A DNA stretch of 64,000 nucleotides from Andrena cerasifolii (Eukaryota; Arthropoda; Insecta; Hymenoptera; Andrenidae), in NCBI RefSeq assembly GCF_050908995.1, contig NC_135121.1:5704001-5768000 (forward strand), in the 5' to 3' direction. Under the pieces are notes generated by a model. The model searched no databases. It was not told where the DNA came from and saw only the letters and a list, made by a program, of their open reading frames with translations. The position numbers and the translations under genes are program-made. Below are positions 1-13,100 of this stretch, piece after piece (the stretch's first letter is position 1; every line of letters starts with the position of its first letter).

Positions 1-36
1 CATATTTAGGTTTCTGTTTAATTATAGTCGAATTAA

Positions 37-1000
37 CGAAAGAAGGCACCTTGGGACCGGGGCCAGAGTTTGCGACGTTGCCGCTACTCCAGGCTCGCGA
101 TTGATGCTTCCCCCACGCGGCTCCCTACGCCTTGGCCAATGACTTTCGACTACTTAGCTGCGGGCCTAGAGTAATCGTTGTCTTTGTCAGGTGCATATTG
201 CTATCCTCTTTCATAGGGCGAACCAACGTCCTTCCCATAGAGATTTGACAGAGTGTCGAATCTTATTGTTTATTGCGACACGCGCACTACAGATTCTTAT
301 TCTATTTAGCGTCATTCCACAGCAAATCGATCACGTTTTGCACTGGATGTCAGGGAATTTGTTCAAACTGAAATATTATATAGGAATGGATTATATAGTC
401 ATCACTTTGCTGGTTTTGAATTTGTTCAATTTTTGCCTATTTTCATGAAACCGAGCTGTACTTGTGAATTTTTATCTCGGAAACTCTTTATCCTATTGAA
501 TTCATTCTTTTTTCATTTTAATCTAGAAAGTCCGGGCTATTCTAATACTCTTTTTTATATTGAAAAAATAATTTTGTAATTTTGAAAATTAAAACCAAAG
601 TTTTATTTTGTAAATTTCACGTACGAAATATTCTGCTTTCGAGAATGGAACTTTGAAAATTAACGTCGGCATGAGATGCTATTAACCGATGAAGAATTTC
701 ATTAACTCTGTATTTTGTAACCAAGCTCAAAGCCTGTTAAACGATGACTCGAACCTTTCCATAATTTCTCGTGATTCACAAAATACATATTGTAATTCTG
801 ATTAAAGTCTCTAAAAATGTGATCGATTTGGCGTGGGGCGACTTGTAGATGTAGGAATCTGTTTTATCGAGCGAGTGAGAGAGACACAGTTGCGCTTGAA
901 GAAACAACGTGGCAACGTCGCACGAAGTGCGGAGCAGGCATTGGGTCTCGCTCGAGCCACGCGCGCCGGCCTATAGGCTCCGCCCAGATGCCTTCTTTCG
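37..1000. mobile_element. TTAA-flanked transposon, 964 bp
   Basis: Inverted ends CGAAAGAAGGCACC (37-50) and GATGCCTTCTTTCG (987-1000) are each bordered by TTAA (33-36 and 1001-1004). The TTAA duplication is the hallmark of piggyBac-type (or Sola3) transposition. No coding capacity was recognised inside. Confidence 0.65.
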
Positions 1001-1080
1001 TTAATCAGACTATAGGAGGTTCTCGAAGAAGTTCTCTGCAAATACAATTTTTTTTCATGAATTTGGACTAGTCTTTTCTC

Positions 1081-1549
1081 CCTCCTGGAGAAAGTTGATT
1101 TTTGGCACTTACAGGGTTTTCTACAAGGACTCTTCAATTCTATTCAGTACTTTCTTTTCATTAATCTGCAAATGGCACAGATAAGTCGTTCTTTCTCCAG
1201 TCGACATTTCCATTTCTTACTCCAGCCTGTTACAATTCAATTCTTCTTCGGATCGGAACGTGAATCGTGGATGGCCCCACATTCTGGCTTCTCCTAAATT
1301 TTCTCTTTTACCTAAAAGGATAATGGAAGAATTATCGAAATTATATAATATTCTCGCCGGAATGAAACTCAAAATATAAGAATTTAATTTCTCATTAGTA
1401 ACTAATTTATCATAGCACACGCGTTGGCTTTTACTGGATTCGAGGAATATCTGTTCGAGGAATTCTATCAATTCCGTCTAACCATTACTGTAACCGTTTA
1501 AAAGGGATTATTATAAAATTGCTTTGATTCTAGTACTTTGCAGCCGTCG
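1081..1549. other. Unannotated stretch with one dispersed-repeat fragment
   Basis: Positions 1087-1140 (GGCACTTACAGGGTTTTCTAC) match one arm of the hairpin repeat at 11081-11215. No gene signal was recognised in the rest. Confidence 0.4.
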
Positions 1550-2519
1550 CACAGTGGTTCGAGAATTCTACATGCTTGCTGGACAAAATTATTTTTTCGC
1601 GGTATTGGGTTTATATGGGGTTGAAATTGTATCACAGTTTATTATTTCACCAAAAATATCAATAAAATAAAAATGTGACTAAGTCAATAAAGGAAAAAGG
1701 ACAAAACGACAGTACATATTGTACTTGAACTATATATTTAACATATTGTACTATAATTATCAGTTATAACATTATGATTATTCCTGTAATTTCTGAGTTT
1801 CCTATAGAATTTTTAAAAAAATTTCGAGCCACAGTTGACTCGCCTAACATAAAATGGCTATTAAAACAGTATTTGCAAAACTATATTTTGTGAATTATTT
1901 TCGAGTACGACGCTCGGCAGGAGAGATGGCACAGTTGTTATATTTCAGACTCTATGCGTATTATAGATTAACTATAACTATAAGTGTGCCTTATAACTAT
2001 TAATTTCTTGTTAATTACATTATAGAGTCTGAAATATAACAACAGTGCTATCTCTTCGGCCGAGCGTCGCACTCGAAAAAAATTCACAAAATATAGTTTT
2101 GCAAATTTTTGCAGATCGATCGTGTGATTAAAAAAAACTAGAAAGTCTATACTTTCCGTACATTCAACCCTTGCTGCGTGGAACGACGTGGAACATATAG
2201 TAAAACACTGTTTTAATAGCCATTTTATTAGGTGAGTCAACCGTGGCTCGAAATTTTTTTAAAACTCCACAGAAAACTCAGAAATTACAGGAATAAACAT
2301 AATGTTGCAACGGATAATTATAGTTAAAGTACAATACTGTCGTTTTGTTATTTTTCCTTTATTGAATTAGTCATATTTTTATTTTATTGATATTTTTAGT
2401 GAAATAATAAACTGTGGTACGAATCAGGTTTGTTTCTAACAATTTCAACCCCATGTAAACCCACTACCGCGAAGAAATAATTTTGTCCAGCTAGCATGTA
2501 GTATGCTCGAACCACTGTG
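1550..2519. mobile_element. Foldback transposon with near full-length arms
   Basis: CACAGTGGTTCGAG at 1550 is mirrored by CTCGAACCACTGTG ending at 2519. Inverted similarity continues inward almost to the centre (about 1960-2030, TATAGAGTCTGAAATATAAC). Arms of more than 400 bp would fold into a long hairpin. Flanks (CCGTCG and CGTCGTCG) suggest an imperfect target duplication. Confidence 0.75.
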
Positions 2520-2912
2520 CGTCGTCGAGAGATGTCATAGTGTTCAAAATAATTTACACTGAAGATGCCTTACCGTGGCGAACATTAAGTAAAATTAATC
2601 AAACTCGAAGGGCCCCAAATTAGGTGCCATTTGAAGGTTAATGGTAAATTAACATAGCTTGCATTGCGATATTGCAGAGAATCGTGTGTTCGGTACTAAT
2701 ACGTAGGATGCTAACTGTAGTAGAACCATACCTATCTGAATTCCCTATAACCGAATATTTATTTAATTCATGGTTGGAGTATCCGAACGCGTTTCAGTGC
2801 AACATTCCAAGCATAGAGCTGCTTTGATGGTAGAAATAAAATATGGAATAATCATTGGAGTAGAAAATGACGAAAGAGCCCCGCAAAAAAATTTTCTTAA
2901 TTCTCGCTTGAA

Positions 2913-3900
2913 GGGGTCAGTCCACTGTGACGGTTTGAAAAATTAAGCTAATTTTAAAGATTTTTTCTCCGTAGATACGACGTATAATGCAATAAATATT
3001 TTTGGTATTTTTTAAGCTACTCTTATTTCTTTATTTCTTTATTTCTTTATTTCTTTATTTCTTTATTTCTTTATTTCTTTATTTCTTTATTTCTTTATTT
3101 CTTTATTTCTTTATTTCTTTATTTCTTTATTTCTTTATTTCTTTATTTCTTTATTTCTTTATTTCTTTATTTCTTTATTTCTTTATTTCTTTATTTCTTT
3201 ATTTCTTTATTTCTTTATTTCTTTATTTCTTTATTTCTTTATTTCTTTATTTCTTTATTTCTTTATTTCTTTATTTCTTTATTTCTTTATTTCTTTATTT
3301 CTTTATTTCTTTATTTCTTTATTTCTTTATTTCTTTATTTCTTTATTTCTTTATTTCTTTATTTCTTTATTTCTTTATTTCTTTATTTCTTTATTTCTTT
3401 ATTTCTTTATTTCTTTATTTCTTTATTTCTTTATTTCTTTATTTCTTTATTTCTTTATTTCTTTATTTCTTTATTTCTTTATTTCTTTATTTCTTTATTT
3501 CTTTATTTCTTTATTTCTTTATTTCTTTATTTCTTTATTTCTTTATTTCTTTATTTCTTTATTTCTTTATTTCTTTATTTCTTTATTTCTTTATTTCTTT
3601 ATTTCTTTATTTCTTTATTTCTTTATTTCTTTATTTCTTTATTTCTTTATTTCTTTATTTCTTTATTTCTTTATTTCTTTATTTCTTTATTTCTTTATTT
3701 CTTTATTTCTTTATTTCTTTATTTCTTTATTTCTTTATTTCTTTATTTCTTTATTTCTTTATTTCTTTATTTCTTTATTTCTTTATTTCTTAAGTGTATT
3801 AATAAATAGACAAAACATTATTTACGTTGGACATTCCGTTTACTAAAAAATAAATCCTAAAAAATTACAATTTTTCACGACTTCACAGTGGACTGACCCC
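2913..3900. mobile_element. TTAA-type transposon carrying a microsatellite
   Basis: Ends AGGGGTCAGTCCACTGTGA (left) and TCACAGTGGACTGACCCC (right) are inverted copies. The right flank is TTAA and the left flank is a one-base variant (TTGA/TGAA). The terminal GGGGT motif is shared with the elements at 12469, 23308 and 30981. The interior is mostly the (ATTTCTTT)n array. Confidence 0.65.
3022..3790. repeat. Perfect (ATTTCTTT)n microsatellite, about 96 copies
   Basis: An 8-bp unit, ATTTCTTT, repeats without visible error for about 770 bp. An apparent 263-codon frame (FLYFFISL repeated) is only the translation of this array. Confidence 0.97.
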
Positions 3901-4172
3901 TTAAAACGCGCACGATATTCGGCACACTAGATGAATTGTAAAACTGAAATTGTGGATTGAAAGAGAGTATTAAATTTGTATGTAGTTTCTGGCTTCTAAA
4001 TGCAATTATTACGTAATGCGTTCTTTGCATTAGAATCAATTAGTTCAGGTAGTTAAGGTTCTACTGTATCGCTTTTTATAAAACTATATATACAGTTTGC
4101 TTACGCAAACACTTCATAAAAAAACAATTAAGGGACCGATTAATAAGACCGAGGAGTTGAATTTGTTTCCAG

Positions 4173-7100
4173 GTAGCCGGGGGAGCTGCGTTGGCCGTTG
4201 GAATCTGGCTGTTTGCCGACAGCACCTCCTTTGCTGATCTCATAGGCAAGCTCGACCAGTCGGATATTTTGGTAAATTTTAAAAACTCTGTCCTCGAAAC
4301 GAATTTGCACCTACGTTAACGATTTGGATGAAAATTTAATGAGAGATGCAGAAAAACATTCCCTACGATATGACGCCAGCAGATTTTCCAGATAAATTCT
4401 TTTAAAAAAGATAAAAAATATTTTTCATACAAGAAATCGATAAAATCGTATTTTTCAACATAAAAATTGTATTATTTTTTTTTCGAAAATCTGCTCCCGA
4501 CACATCGTAGGGAATGGTTTTCTGCATCTCCCATTAAATTTTCATCCAAATCGTTGGAGCGGTTTTCGAGATTTTATGTTCACCATCAAACGGTGCACCG
4601 AGTACACGCCTTTACGTTTTTACTCACAACTTTTGTGTACACAGAGATATTTAGACTTTTCTTTTTTAGTGTTAAAGCTCATGGAATAACGATTAAAACT
4701 AGAAAAAAACTTTCTCTCTACTGTTATTTATCACTTTACAATTTGCGCTGGAAAAAAGGCCTTTTTATTGGGCTATCGAGGGTAACTTACCCCCTTAAAG
4801 GGTTTAGCCGGGTGATCATAGAGAAACTGGCCTCAGCACCAATTTTAGTATTTATGTAGACTGAATAATGCGCTTTGCCTAAAAAAAACAGTGAAGAGAA
4901 AAATTTAAGATCTCTGCCCCCTCTCGTTAGGGTGATATGATGGGGCTTGCAACCCTAATACAGCTTTTTTTTCTCAATGCACGTAGAAAAAATGTTCAAT
5001 TTCTCTGTTGAACCCAAGACTTCCCGAGTTATGTATTGGGATAAATTTTCGAAAAGGGTATCTCATTCCCAGTTTTTAAGGGTTTATATCACCCTAGAGC
5101 AGGGCCTGATTTAGGGGGTGCGAGCCTTGTTATTCAGCAAATGCCTACAAAAAATTTCACTCACTGTTAAAAATTATATTCTAAAATAATCATTTATAAT
5201 TAAATATAAAGGGCGGCAAAAATTAGTTTTGCCTTCAGGTTTTTGCAATTTCAGAAAATTTTGAGACTTAGTGTACTATGAAGGTCTTCACTCGGACAGT
5301 AATTTCTCAAAGCAGTAAGGCGCGCTTTTTAGCCAAATTCGAGAAAATCAACTTTGAAAAAATCTGAGGCCCCTTATATACAGGGTGTTCCTCCACTTAT
5401 GGCCAATACTCTAGGGGCTGATTTAACAGGCAAAAATAAGACGAAAATCAAGAGTGGCGAAATTTCGGTAAAGGCTTCGTTTTCGAAAAAATTGACTTTG
5501 AATTTCACCTAAACGGGCGTGCATCGTTGGCGCTAGGGGCCCGCTTGAAAGGCCCGCGCCTACGATGCGCGCGCATTAAGTGAAATTCAAAGTGAATTTT
5601 CTCGAAAACGAAGCCTTTACCACAATTTCGTCACTTATGATTTTCGTCTTATTTTTGCCTGTATAATCATCCTCTAGAATTTTTCAAAGTCGATTTTTTC
5701 AAATCATCCCCTAGAATTTTGCAAAGTCCATTTTCTCGAATTTGGCTAAAAATCACGCCTTACTGCTTTGAGAAATTAATGTCCGAGTGAGGACCTTCAA
5801 GTACACTAAGTCTCAAAATTTTCTGAAATTGTCTAACCTGAAGGTGGTCCCCTTGTTAGATCGGGCCCCGGGCCCTAGAGACATGGATATTGGAAGATGA
5901 AAAAAAAATACGTGGCTCACGAATCTCACCTTTTCTATCCTTTATATTTTATTTCCCACTTTCTAACGACTTAGTCTCGCATGTAGGATGAGTGACACAA
6001 TCCTCAGAGTCTCGATGATTAGAAGGGAAAATCGTCTATTAGATAAAGTAGGTTATTTCAGATTCAAGTGACTTGCAAATGAAGGTATTAAATTATATTG
6101 AAGAGTGGTGAAGAACTTATCGAAGGTATAGATTGCGATGAATGAAACTGTGAAGCAGAGCCACAAAGAAGCTAGCTCGTGGTAGTTTTTATTTTATCCA
6201 TCGTCAAACCCTCCAGTAGGATAAATGTTTTTAAATTGAGCATTTTCACATTTCCATCTGAAGGGTGTTACGACTGCCATTCATTTATATATATATATGG
6301 ATACCTATAACTTTCTAAACTATTAACTACTGCGACGAACGGTATTGATTGATGATATATGAAAATAATCTAAAACAGTTTAACCCTTCGTTAACCAATC
6401 TCATTTTTCGATCAATTTTTTTTCACATACCTGGGTGGCTCACACCCAGAGAATTTTTTGAACGACTGCCATTCTCATCTAAAGAATCCAATTATTATAG
6501 AAAAAATCATGGATCAATTTCAAGGTCTCTAGAATGTATTAAAATAGTTTTTTGACTGAAATTTTATAGCAGTTTTTGTAAAAAAATCTAGATTACCCAC
6601 ATGTCGAAAAAACGAAGAAAATCATTAAAAAAATTGTAACTTTTACAAATTTCAATATTAGAAGCTAAAAATCTACAGAGTTGTTGTTGGGATATAATAC
6701 TTTGAGGGAAAAAATTGTTTGCACGTCCGCTTTGGGAAAAACTATTTATTTTGCATATAGAAGGTGCAGAGCGTCAGAATCAGCTTATGGGTGGCTCACA
6801 CCCAGAGTGTCAACGAAGGGTTAATAAAGTATAAAGTGCTCGCATTTCGAGCCCCAAATGGTGGGATAAATCTATTTACAATTATATCCTTCGATTTCTA
6901 CATTTATTTTTTAACTTTTCTGCATAAACTCGATATTTTCATTGTGTATTAAATTTAAACAGTGTCCACTTTAAATAAATAAATAAAATCAATTTTTCAC
7001 GCTTAGGAACTCTTTGAAGGATTTTCCTGCGGTAAATTAATGTTTGTAAAATATAAATATAATTGTAGGCGACCTTCTTTTTTTAAATGAAAATTCGGCC

Positions 7101-10100
7101 ATGTTTTACGTGACAATATATATTTGCAAAATTCGTACATTAATTTTTTTAATTCAGAAATGTCGTAACACCTTTCTTCCAGGCCAATGTCCATGTATAT
7201 ATAACATTTTAAGTAGCTTCATAATAGTCAATTAAAAATAAAAGGAAAAATGCGTGCCTCTGACGTTCAAGACTTCTTAAAAACGTAATTTTGGTACGTT
7301 GTTAAAACGTCCCAATTGATACGTCTTTAAGGGGTAATGCCACTGTAGAGCCCGGAAAAGCAGCCTGATTTTGAGAATTTTTTAAGCGAGTATAGTGACT
7401 GGAATACGAAATCTGTTTGAAGGCCTTTATTGTACGTACTATGAAGTATGATCACAATTTTTAAAAAAAATTTTTTACACAAAATTGCCGCGCCACAGCT
7501 GAATAAAAAAAGCTTCTTACGAAAACAGTGTTGCGCGGCCGGAAAGATTTCTCCTTCAATTTCTGACCTAGAACAAAAAAACCAAATATTTTTTAGTTCT
7601 ATATAAGATTATCTCGGGAAGTACACGAGGAAATTAAAAAATACAGTTTTTTGAAAGAATGGTGCGTGATTGAACAAAACGTTTCAACAATTCTTCGCGT
7701 CACTGTTTCGCGACGCGACCGCCAGGCGGCGACCGGGCGAGCGTTTCTCGCTTGCGAAATAGCACCGCGGCGGGAATAAGTGGCCGAGGGCTCGATCCAA
7801 GAAGCACCCACTAAAGAAGGGTTTTTGGAAATTCCATCCCGAAGGGTGTGAAAAGGGATAAAATGTATTTTCTCGGACTCCCTATTCCCTAATATATCTT
7901 AGGGCCGATTAAGTATCAAATTGGTTCTTACTCACAAAGATATTACCCACATAAATCCCCAAAAAACAATTTCAGGATTTTGCCTTAATCAACCCCCACA
8001 AGGGGGGCGGTAAAAAATGCGAAGCGCGCGGGGGTATTTTGCTAGTTCTCTTTAAAAGTGATTCTTTTATGGGAGAACTCCATTCTGTTAATTCATATGA
8101 CATCCAAGGACACTGTCCTGAAGCTATTTTGAATTTGTGTATATGATTAAAAATGACCGACTGGCCTGCGTTGAGTTTTTTTTTTTAAATTTGTTTAATT
8201 TTTTTTTCCTCACCAACCCAGACCACTCGAAGCGTTGGGTTGCTGAGGAAAAAAAATTAAACAAATTTAAAGAAAAAACCCCACTGCTTAAAGGGGTCTG
8301 TTTCACAGCAAAAAGCCACGAAAAGACAATCAACGATTACCCTCTATTGGTAGGGAAAGAAAATTTTCCAACGAGTTCACGGCTCGTTGATTGCGACATG
8401 AAAGCGTTGCCAATTAGTTTAACCGCTGAGAAAGAGAATCTGGCACTTTCTACTCGCAAGCTCTTATCCTCGGGGTTTTCGTTTTCGTTTCTCCACGGCT
8501 GCAACTGCGACGAACCGCGCACATAAGTACGTACGTAACGTGTAAAGTTACGTCGTGGTTTCTTTCAGTCGCGAACTCTCGACAAAAGAAACCAGCAAGC
8601 ATGCTGCACGATATTACATAGAAATCATTTACAGTGCCGGGCAAAGGTATCCGGGCACCCTTTAAAACAGAATAACTTTTTCTAAAATTGATTCAAACGA
8701 CTTGAGTTTTTTTGGGAAGCTAGAAGGATTAGTTTGCTAGGTGGTGTTTCGTTGTTTTGAAAAAAAAATGCAGTTGGTCGGAATAGCGAAGAAAATAGTG
8801 ATGTTTGCTTTTTCAACTTTTTTACCTGAGCCTGTAATAAAAACTTCAAAATCCTGTTTGAAGAAATATGTAAAATCGTTTGGTTGATTACGGGTAAACT
8901 AATCCTCAGTGGCGGATTTAACAGGGCGGCTAATGAGCAGTTGCCACTTGGGCCCCTCCGCATAAGGCCCACAGGGCCCCATCCCCCCAAAAAAATTATG
9001 ACTAGGTACAGGTAGTCAAACACTACATTTTTTTCAAACTACTATACCTAGCCAGATTTTAGTAAACTACTTCTTGATTTTTCCCGAAAAAATGGGCCCC
9101 TCAGAACGTTTGCCTTTTTTTCTGAAATCCACCCCTGCTGATCCTGTTAACTTCTCAGAAAAACACAAGTCGTTTGGACCAATTTTAAAAAAAGGTATTC
9201 TGTTTAGAAGGGTGCCCCAATACTTTTGTACGGCACTGTATGCTAGTATACCTTTCAATAAATTTGCGTTGGTTATTTGATGCAGTACCCCTTTAGTTAA
9301 AAATTTCAAGTCAGAAATAATTGAAAGATTGTAGGAATGAAGTGTGTTTGGAATCGTTTTTACACTGATGCACATTTCTCTATTTTATGTTAGGGTAAAT
9401 GTATGCAGAGTGGTAGAAGAAGGGTTCTGGGCTAATAGGATAGGGTGATGCTCACTAAACTGAATAAAAAGTTCTTAGTGAACATAGGGTTGATAAGTTA
9501 AGGGTACGTTCTCGTGTAATCCCTTAAAAAATGTAGCATTTTTTTTTAAAGAAAATTGTAACACATAGGGTAAAAAGCCTTTTTGGTATTGGTTTATATA
9601 AATTTTAAGACGATATAAAAATTTATATAGTTTTTTCTCCGATTTAATCATGAATAAATCTGTAACTCTGGCGATGATAACACACGGTGTACATGATATT
9701 TCAAGATAGGCTCATCTTACTGCAAAATAATGAAAATTCGATGATCGGTACATGTTTTAATAAAAGTGCTCCGAAATCGGTAATTTTTGGCTAAAAGAGG
9801 GGTAAATAAAATGAAATTGCGTGGCCCAAAATTTATGAAAGTTGGTATTTTTTGAAGAATTCTTTAAATCCGTCAATTAGTTCTTTTCTTTTTTTCCCTC
9901 ATTTTTTAGCATCTTCAGCTATGTATAAATTCATACCAAAAATACTTTTTATCCTGTATGTTAAAGTTTTCTTTAAAAAAATCTTAAACTTTAGAAGGGA
10001 TTTCAGGAGAATGTACCCTTAAGATTCCCAGAGTCAGAAGCCATGTTCCCATTTGGAAATCCGACTGACTTGCTTTCATCTTTAACAGTCAGGTTATTAT

Positions 10101-13100
10101 ATTGCAAATTAAATAAATACAATTATCAATTCTATGTAATTAGTATCGTATTATACTTATATAATATTACACCAAGCAATTATTTTCATAGCTAGTGCAA
10201 ATGGATTACCTTGCTAAGAATAGACGACCAGCAACTTTTTCAAAGAAAACGTACTTCTGCAATACAAAGGTGTGAAACGTGTGCGAAGGTCGGAGTGTAC
10301 CTACTTAAATTACCTTTGTTCGATATCAAGGATAAGCACATTGTAAAGTATCCACTCGTGTAGATAGTGTATATGTAAAAGTAGAAAAGAAAGCAATTAC
10401 TTGATCTATTATATAAAATCGAATATTGCTTCCAACTTCGACAATGTTAAGTTTCCAACATTTACTAAGCACCTGTTTTACTTAATTTGGTAACCACGAT
10501 CAATCAAAGATAATCCTGAATCATTTTTTGTAACACCATGTATAGAAGAGCAGGAGATTTAGCCTTATCGAGTACTATTTTTAATCTCTTTACAATTTAA
10601 ATTTTTTAATTTTTTAATTCCTGAATTTTTAAATTTTAAAAATTTTAAATTCTTTAGTTTTTGAATGCTTGAGTTTTTGAATTCTTGAGTTTTTGAATGC
10701 TTGAGTTTTTGAATGCTTGAGTTCTTGGATGCTTGAGTTTTTGAATTCTTGAATTTTTGAATTCTTGAGTTTTTGAATTCTTGAGTTTTTGAATGCTTGA
10801 GTTTTTGAATGCTTGAGTTTTTGAATTCTTGAGTTTTTGAATTCTTGAGTTTTTGAATGCTTGAGTTTTTGGATGCTTGAGTTTTTGAATGCTTGAGTTT
10901 TTGAACTCTTGAATTCTTGAATTTTTGAATTCTTGAATTTTTGAATTCTTGAATTTTTTAATTTTTAAGTTTTTTAATGCTTGAATTTTTGAATTCTTGA
11001 GTTTTTGAATGCTTGAATTTTTGAATGCTTGAATTCTTGAATTTTTAAATTCTTGAATTTTTGAATTTTTAAATCATTGAAGTGTCCTTGTAGAAAACAC
11101 TGCAAGTGCCAAAATAAAAAAAAAATTATCAGAACGCTTTTACGTGCCAATAGTAATACTATAGTATAAAATTTGATTTTTGGCACTTACAGTGTTTTCT
11201 ACGAGGATTCTTCAATTGTTTATAAGAGAAATCCTAAATGGATACTCAAATATCATTTATCTTAGCTGATTGCTTGAACGTAAAGAAACTGTATTCATTT
11301 GTAAACTGTTGTATCCACTTATTTGCGCAGAAATTCTTGAAAATAATATTTGAAATATGGCCATCTTTCAGTAGTATTGTACACCTTATAACATAAATCT
11401 CGATGCTCCGAAAAAGCTGTTTGAAATAATTCCAATGGAAGACATTAATTTGTATGTCTTCGTCATAAATAAAGAATAACTTTGCCCGATTTATCTCACA
11501 AATAAAACCAATCAAATTCTCATATAGAAATAAACAAAAATGATGAAATGATTCGTAACCACTTATTGGAATTCAATTGGAATCAAATAACAAAACCATA
11601 CAACAGCTCGCATGCTGTTCAAAGCACTCACGATAATCTAACGCAAAAGAATTACAAACAAAACTTGATCTGCCTCGAACGACCAACAAATTGGCACATT
11701 AAAAATTTCGAAAGTAAATTTCCCGTTTCGATAAAGTCAGGATTGCCTGCGTTTCTCTTTCTTTTATAATATGAAGGACAAATGCAACTTCTGATTTTTA
11801 CTTCACTTTTATTCCTAATTAGTGTTCAAATTGCGTGCCTTCTGTTGCAACAAAAAATTCCCTTCTTTCCCTTAAAATTTCGAGTAATTTATACAGTGCA
11901 AAAATAAAATTGAGTTACTGTGTTTTAGAACAAAACGGATGCAGCAGTTATCAGGATAATATCGTACATGTTAATTCTGGCTGGGACACTGACCTTCCTT
12001 GTCAGCTTCCTAGGCTACTGCGGGGCAATGTTCGAGTCTCGCTGTCTTCTCTGTGTTGTAAGTATTCTTATGATATCTCGAGAAAAAAAAATGAAACATT
12101 GTCATCTACTACAACAGATTTTTTTGTTTCAGTATGGTATCCTTATTCTACTGGTACTGGTACTTGAATGCGTAGCAGTGGGTTTAGCTTTCGGGCTCAA
12201 AGGAGATGTAAGTCGTCATCCTCTACACATTTTTCATAGTTACAAAAAAAATATAAACTTGAAGTGATTTAGAAAGCTAATATCATCTGTTGCAATGTTT
12301 CTAGGCAGAGAAGGGCACGCAGGACTTCCTCAAATCTACAATTAAGTATTATGCCAGTAACGTTGATAAAGCAGAAACGATTACAGTCGCATGGGATGGC
12401 ATAATGACACAGGTTCCTTGAAATTTTATACACTTGAATCAGTAGAGTGCATACAGAGAGGCAATTAAGGGGTTGGCAGACAAAAAGGAACGTCATTTTG
12501 GGATTTTTTTTTTGAAAAATGTGACGTATGTTTCTTACAACTATTTCCCTATTTTAGAAGTACATATGTTCAGCAACCGTCGGTAATTTTGTTATAGGAA
12601 AATATTAAATATTGAAGGAATAACAGCCACTCTCGTGGAAGCTGTTTTTATAATGGCGCTGCGCGGTGAGCACGACTCATCCGAGCCGGATCATCTGAAA
12701 TCAGAGAGCGAAGAAGATTCTGTTAATATACGAGTCTATCTGGTTCGTGAACGAAGGATTTTTTGAAAAAATGATTTTAGACAAAGTGGCGGCCGTTTAA
12801 CGCAAAATGATTTTTCGATGCTTGGATTGTTCGTTTTTCGTGAATTAAAAATAGAGCTTTCATCAAAAACAAAAATCCTTCGTTCACGAACCAGATAAAT
12901 TCATATTCTAACAGAAGCTTCTCCACTTTTCGATTTCAGATGATCCGGCTCGGAGAAATCGTGCTCACCGCTAAAAAAAATAGCTTCTGAGAGAGTGGCT
13001 GTTATTTGTTCATTTTTTTAATATTTTCCAGTAACAAAATTACTGATAGTTGCTGAATATGTGTACTTTTGAAATAAGCAAATAGTTGTAAAAAATATAC

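Noticed and set aside
191..448. Hydrophobic frame (LLVLNLFNFCLFS) as the missing tetraspanin exon 1
   Set aside because: It lacks the expected Cys-Lys-Tyr start, has no donor site at its end and lies inside a TTAA transposon.
3002..3793. 263-codon open frame
   Set aside because: It is the translation of the (ATTTCTTT)n array and has no protein-like composition.
4467..4859. 130-codon + frame in the tetraspanin intron
   Set aside because: It overlaps an inverted repeat, has low-complexity composition and no domain.
8176..8278. Hairpin as a microRNA precursor
   Set aside because: The stem is mostly poly-T/poly-A and low complexity, with no sign of a conserved mature arm.
10620..11075. Regular short repeats as a CRISPR array
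   Set aside because: Units are contiguous with no unique spacers, and this is a eukaryotic genome.
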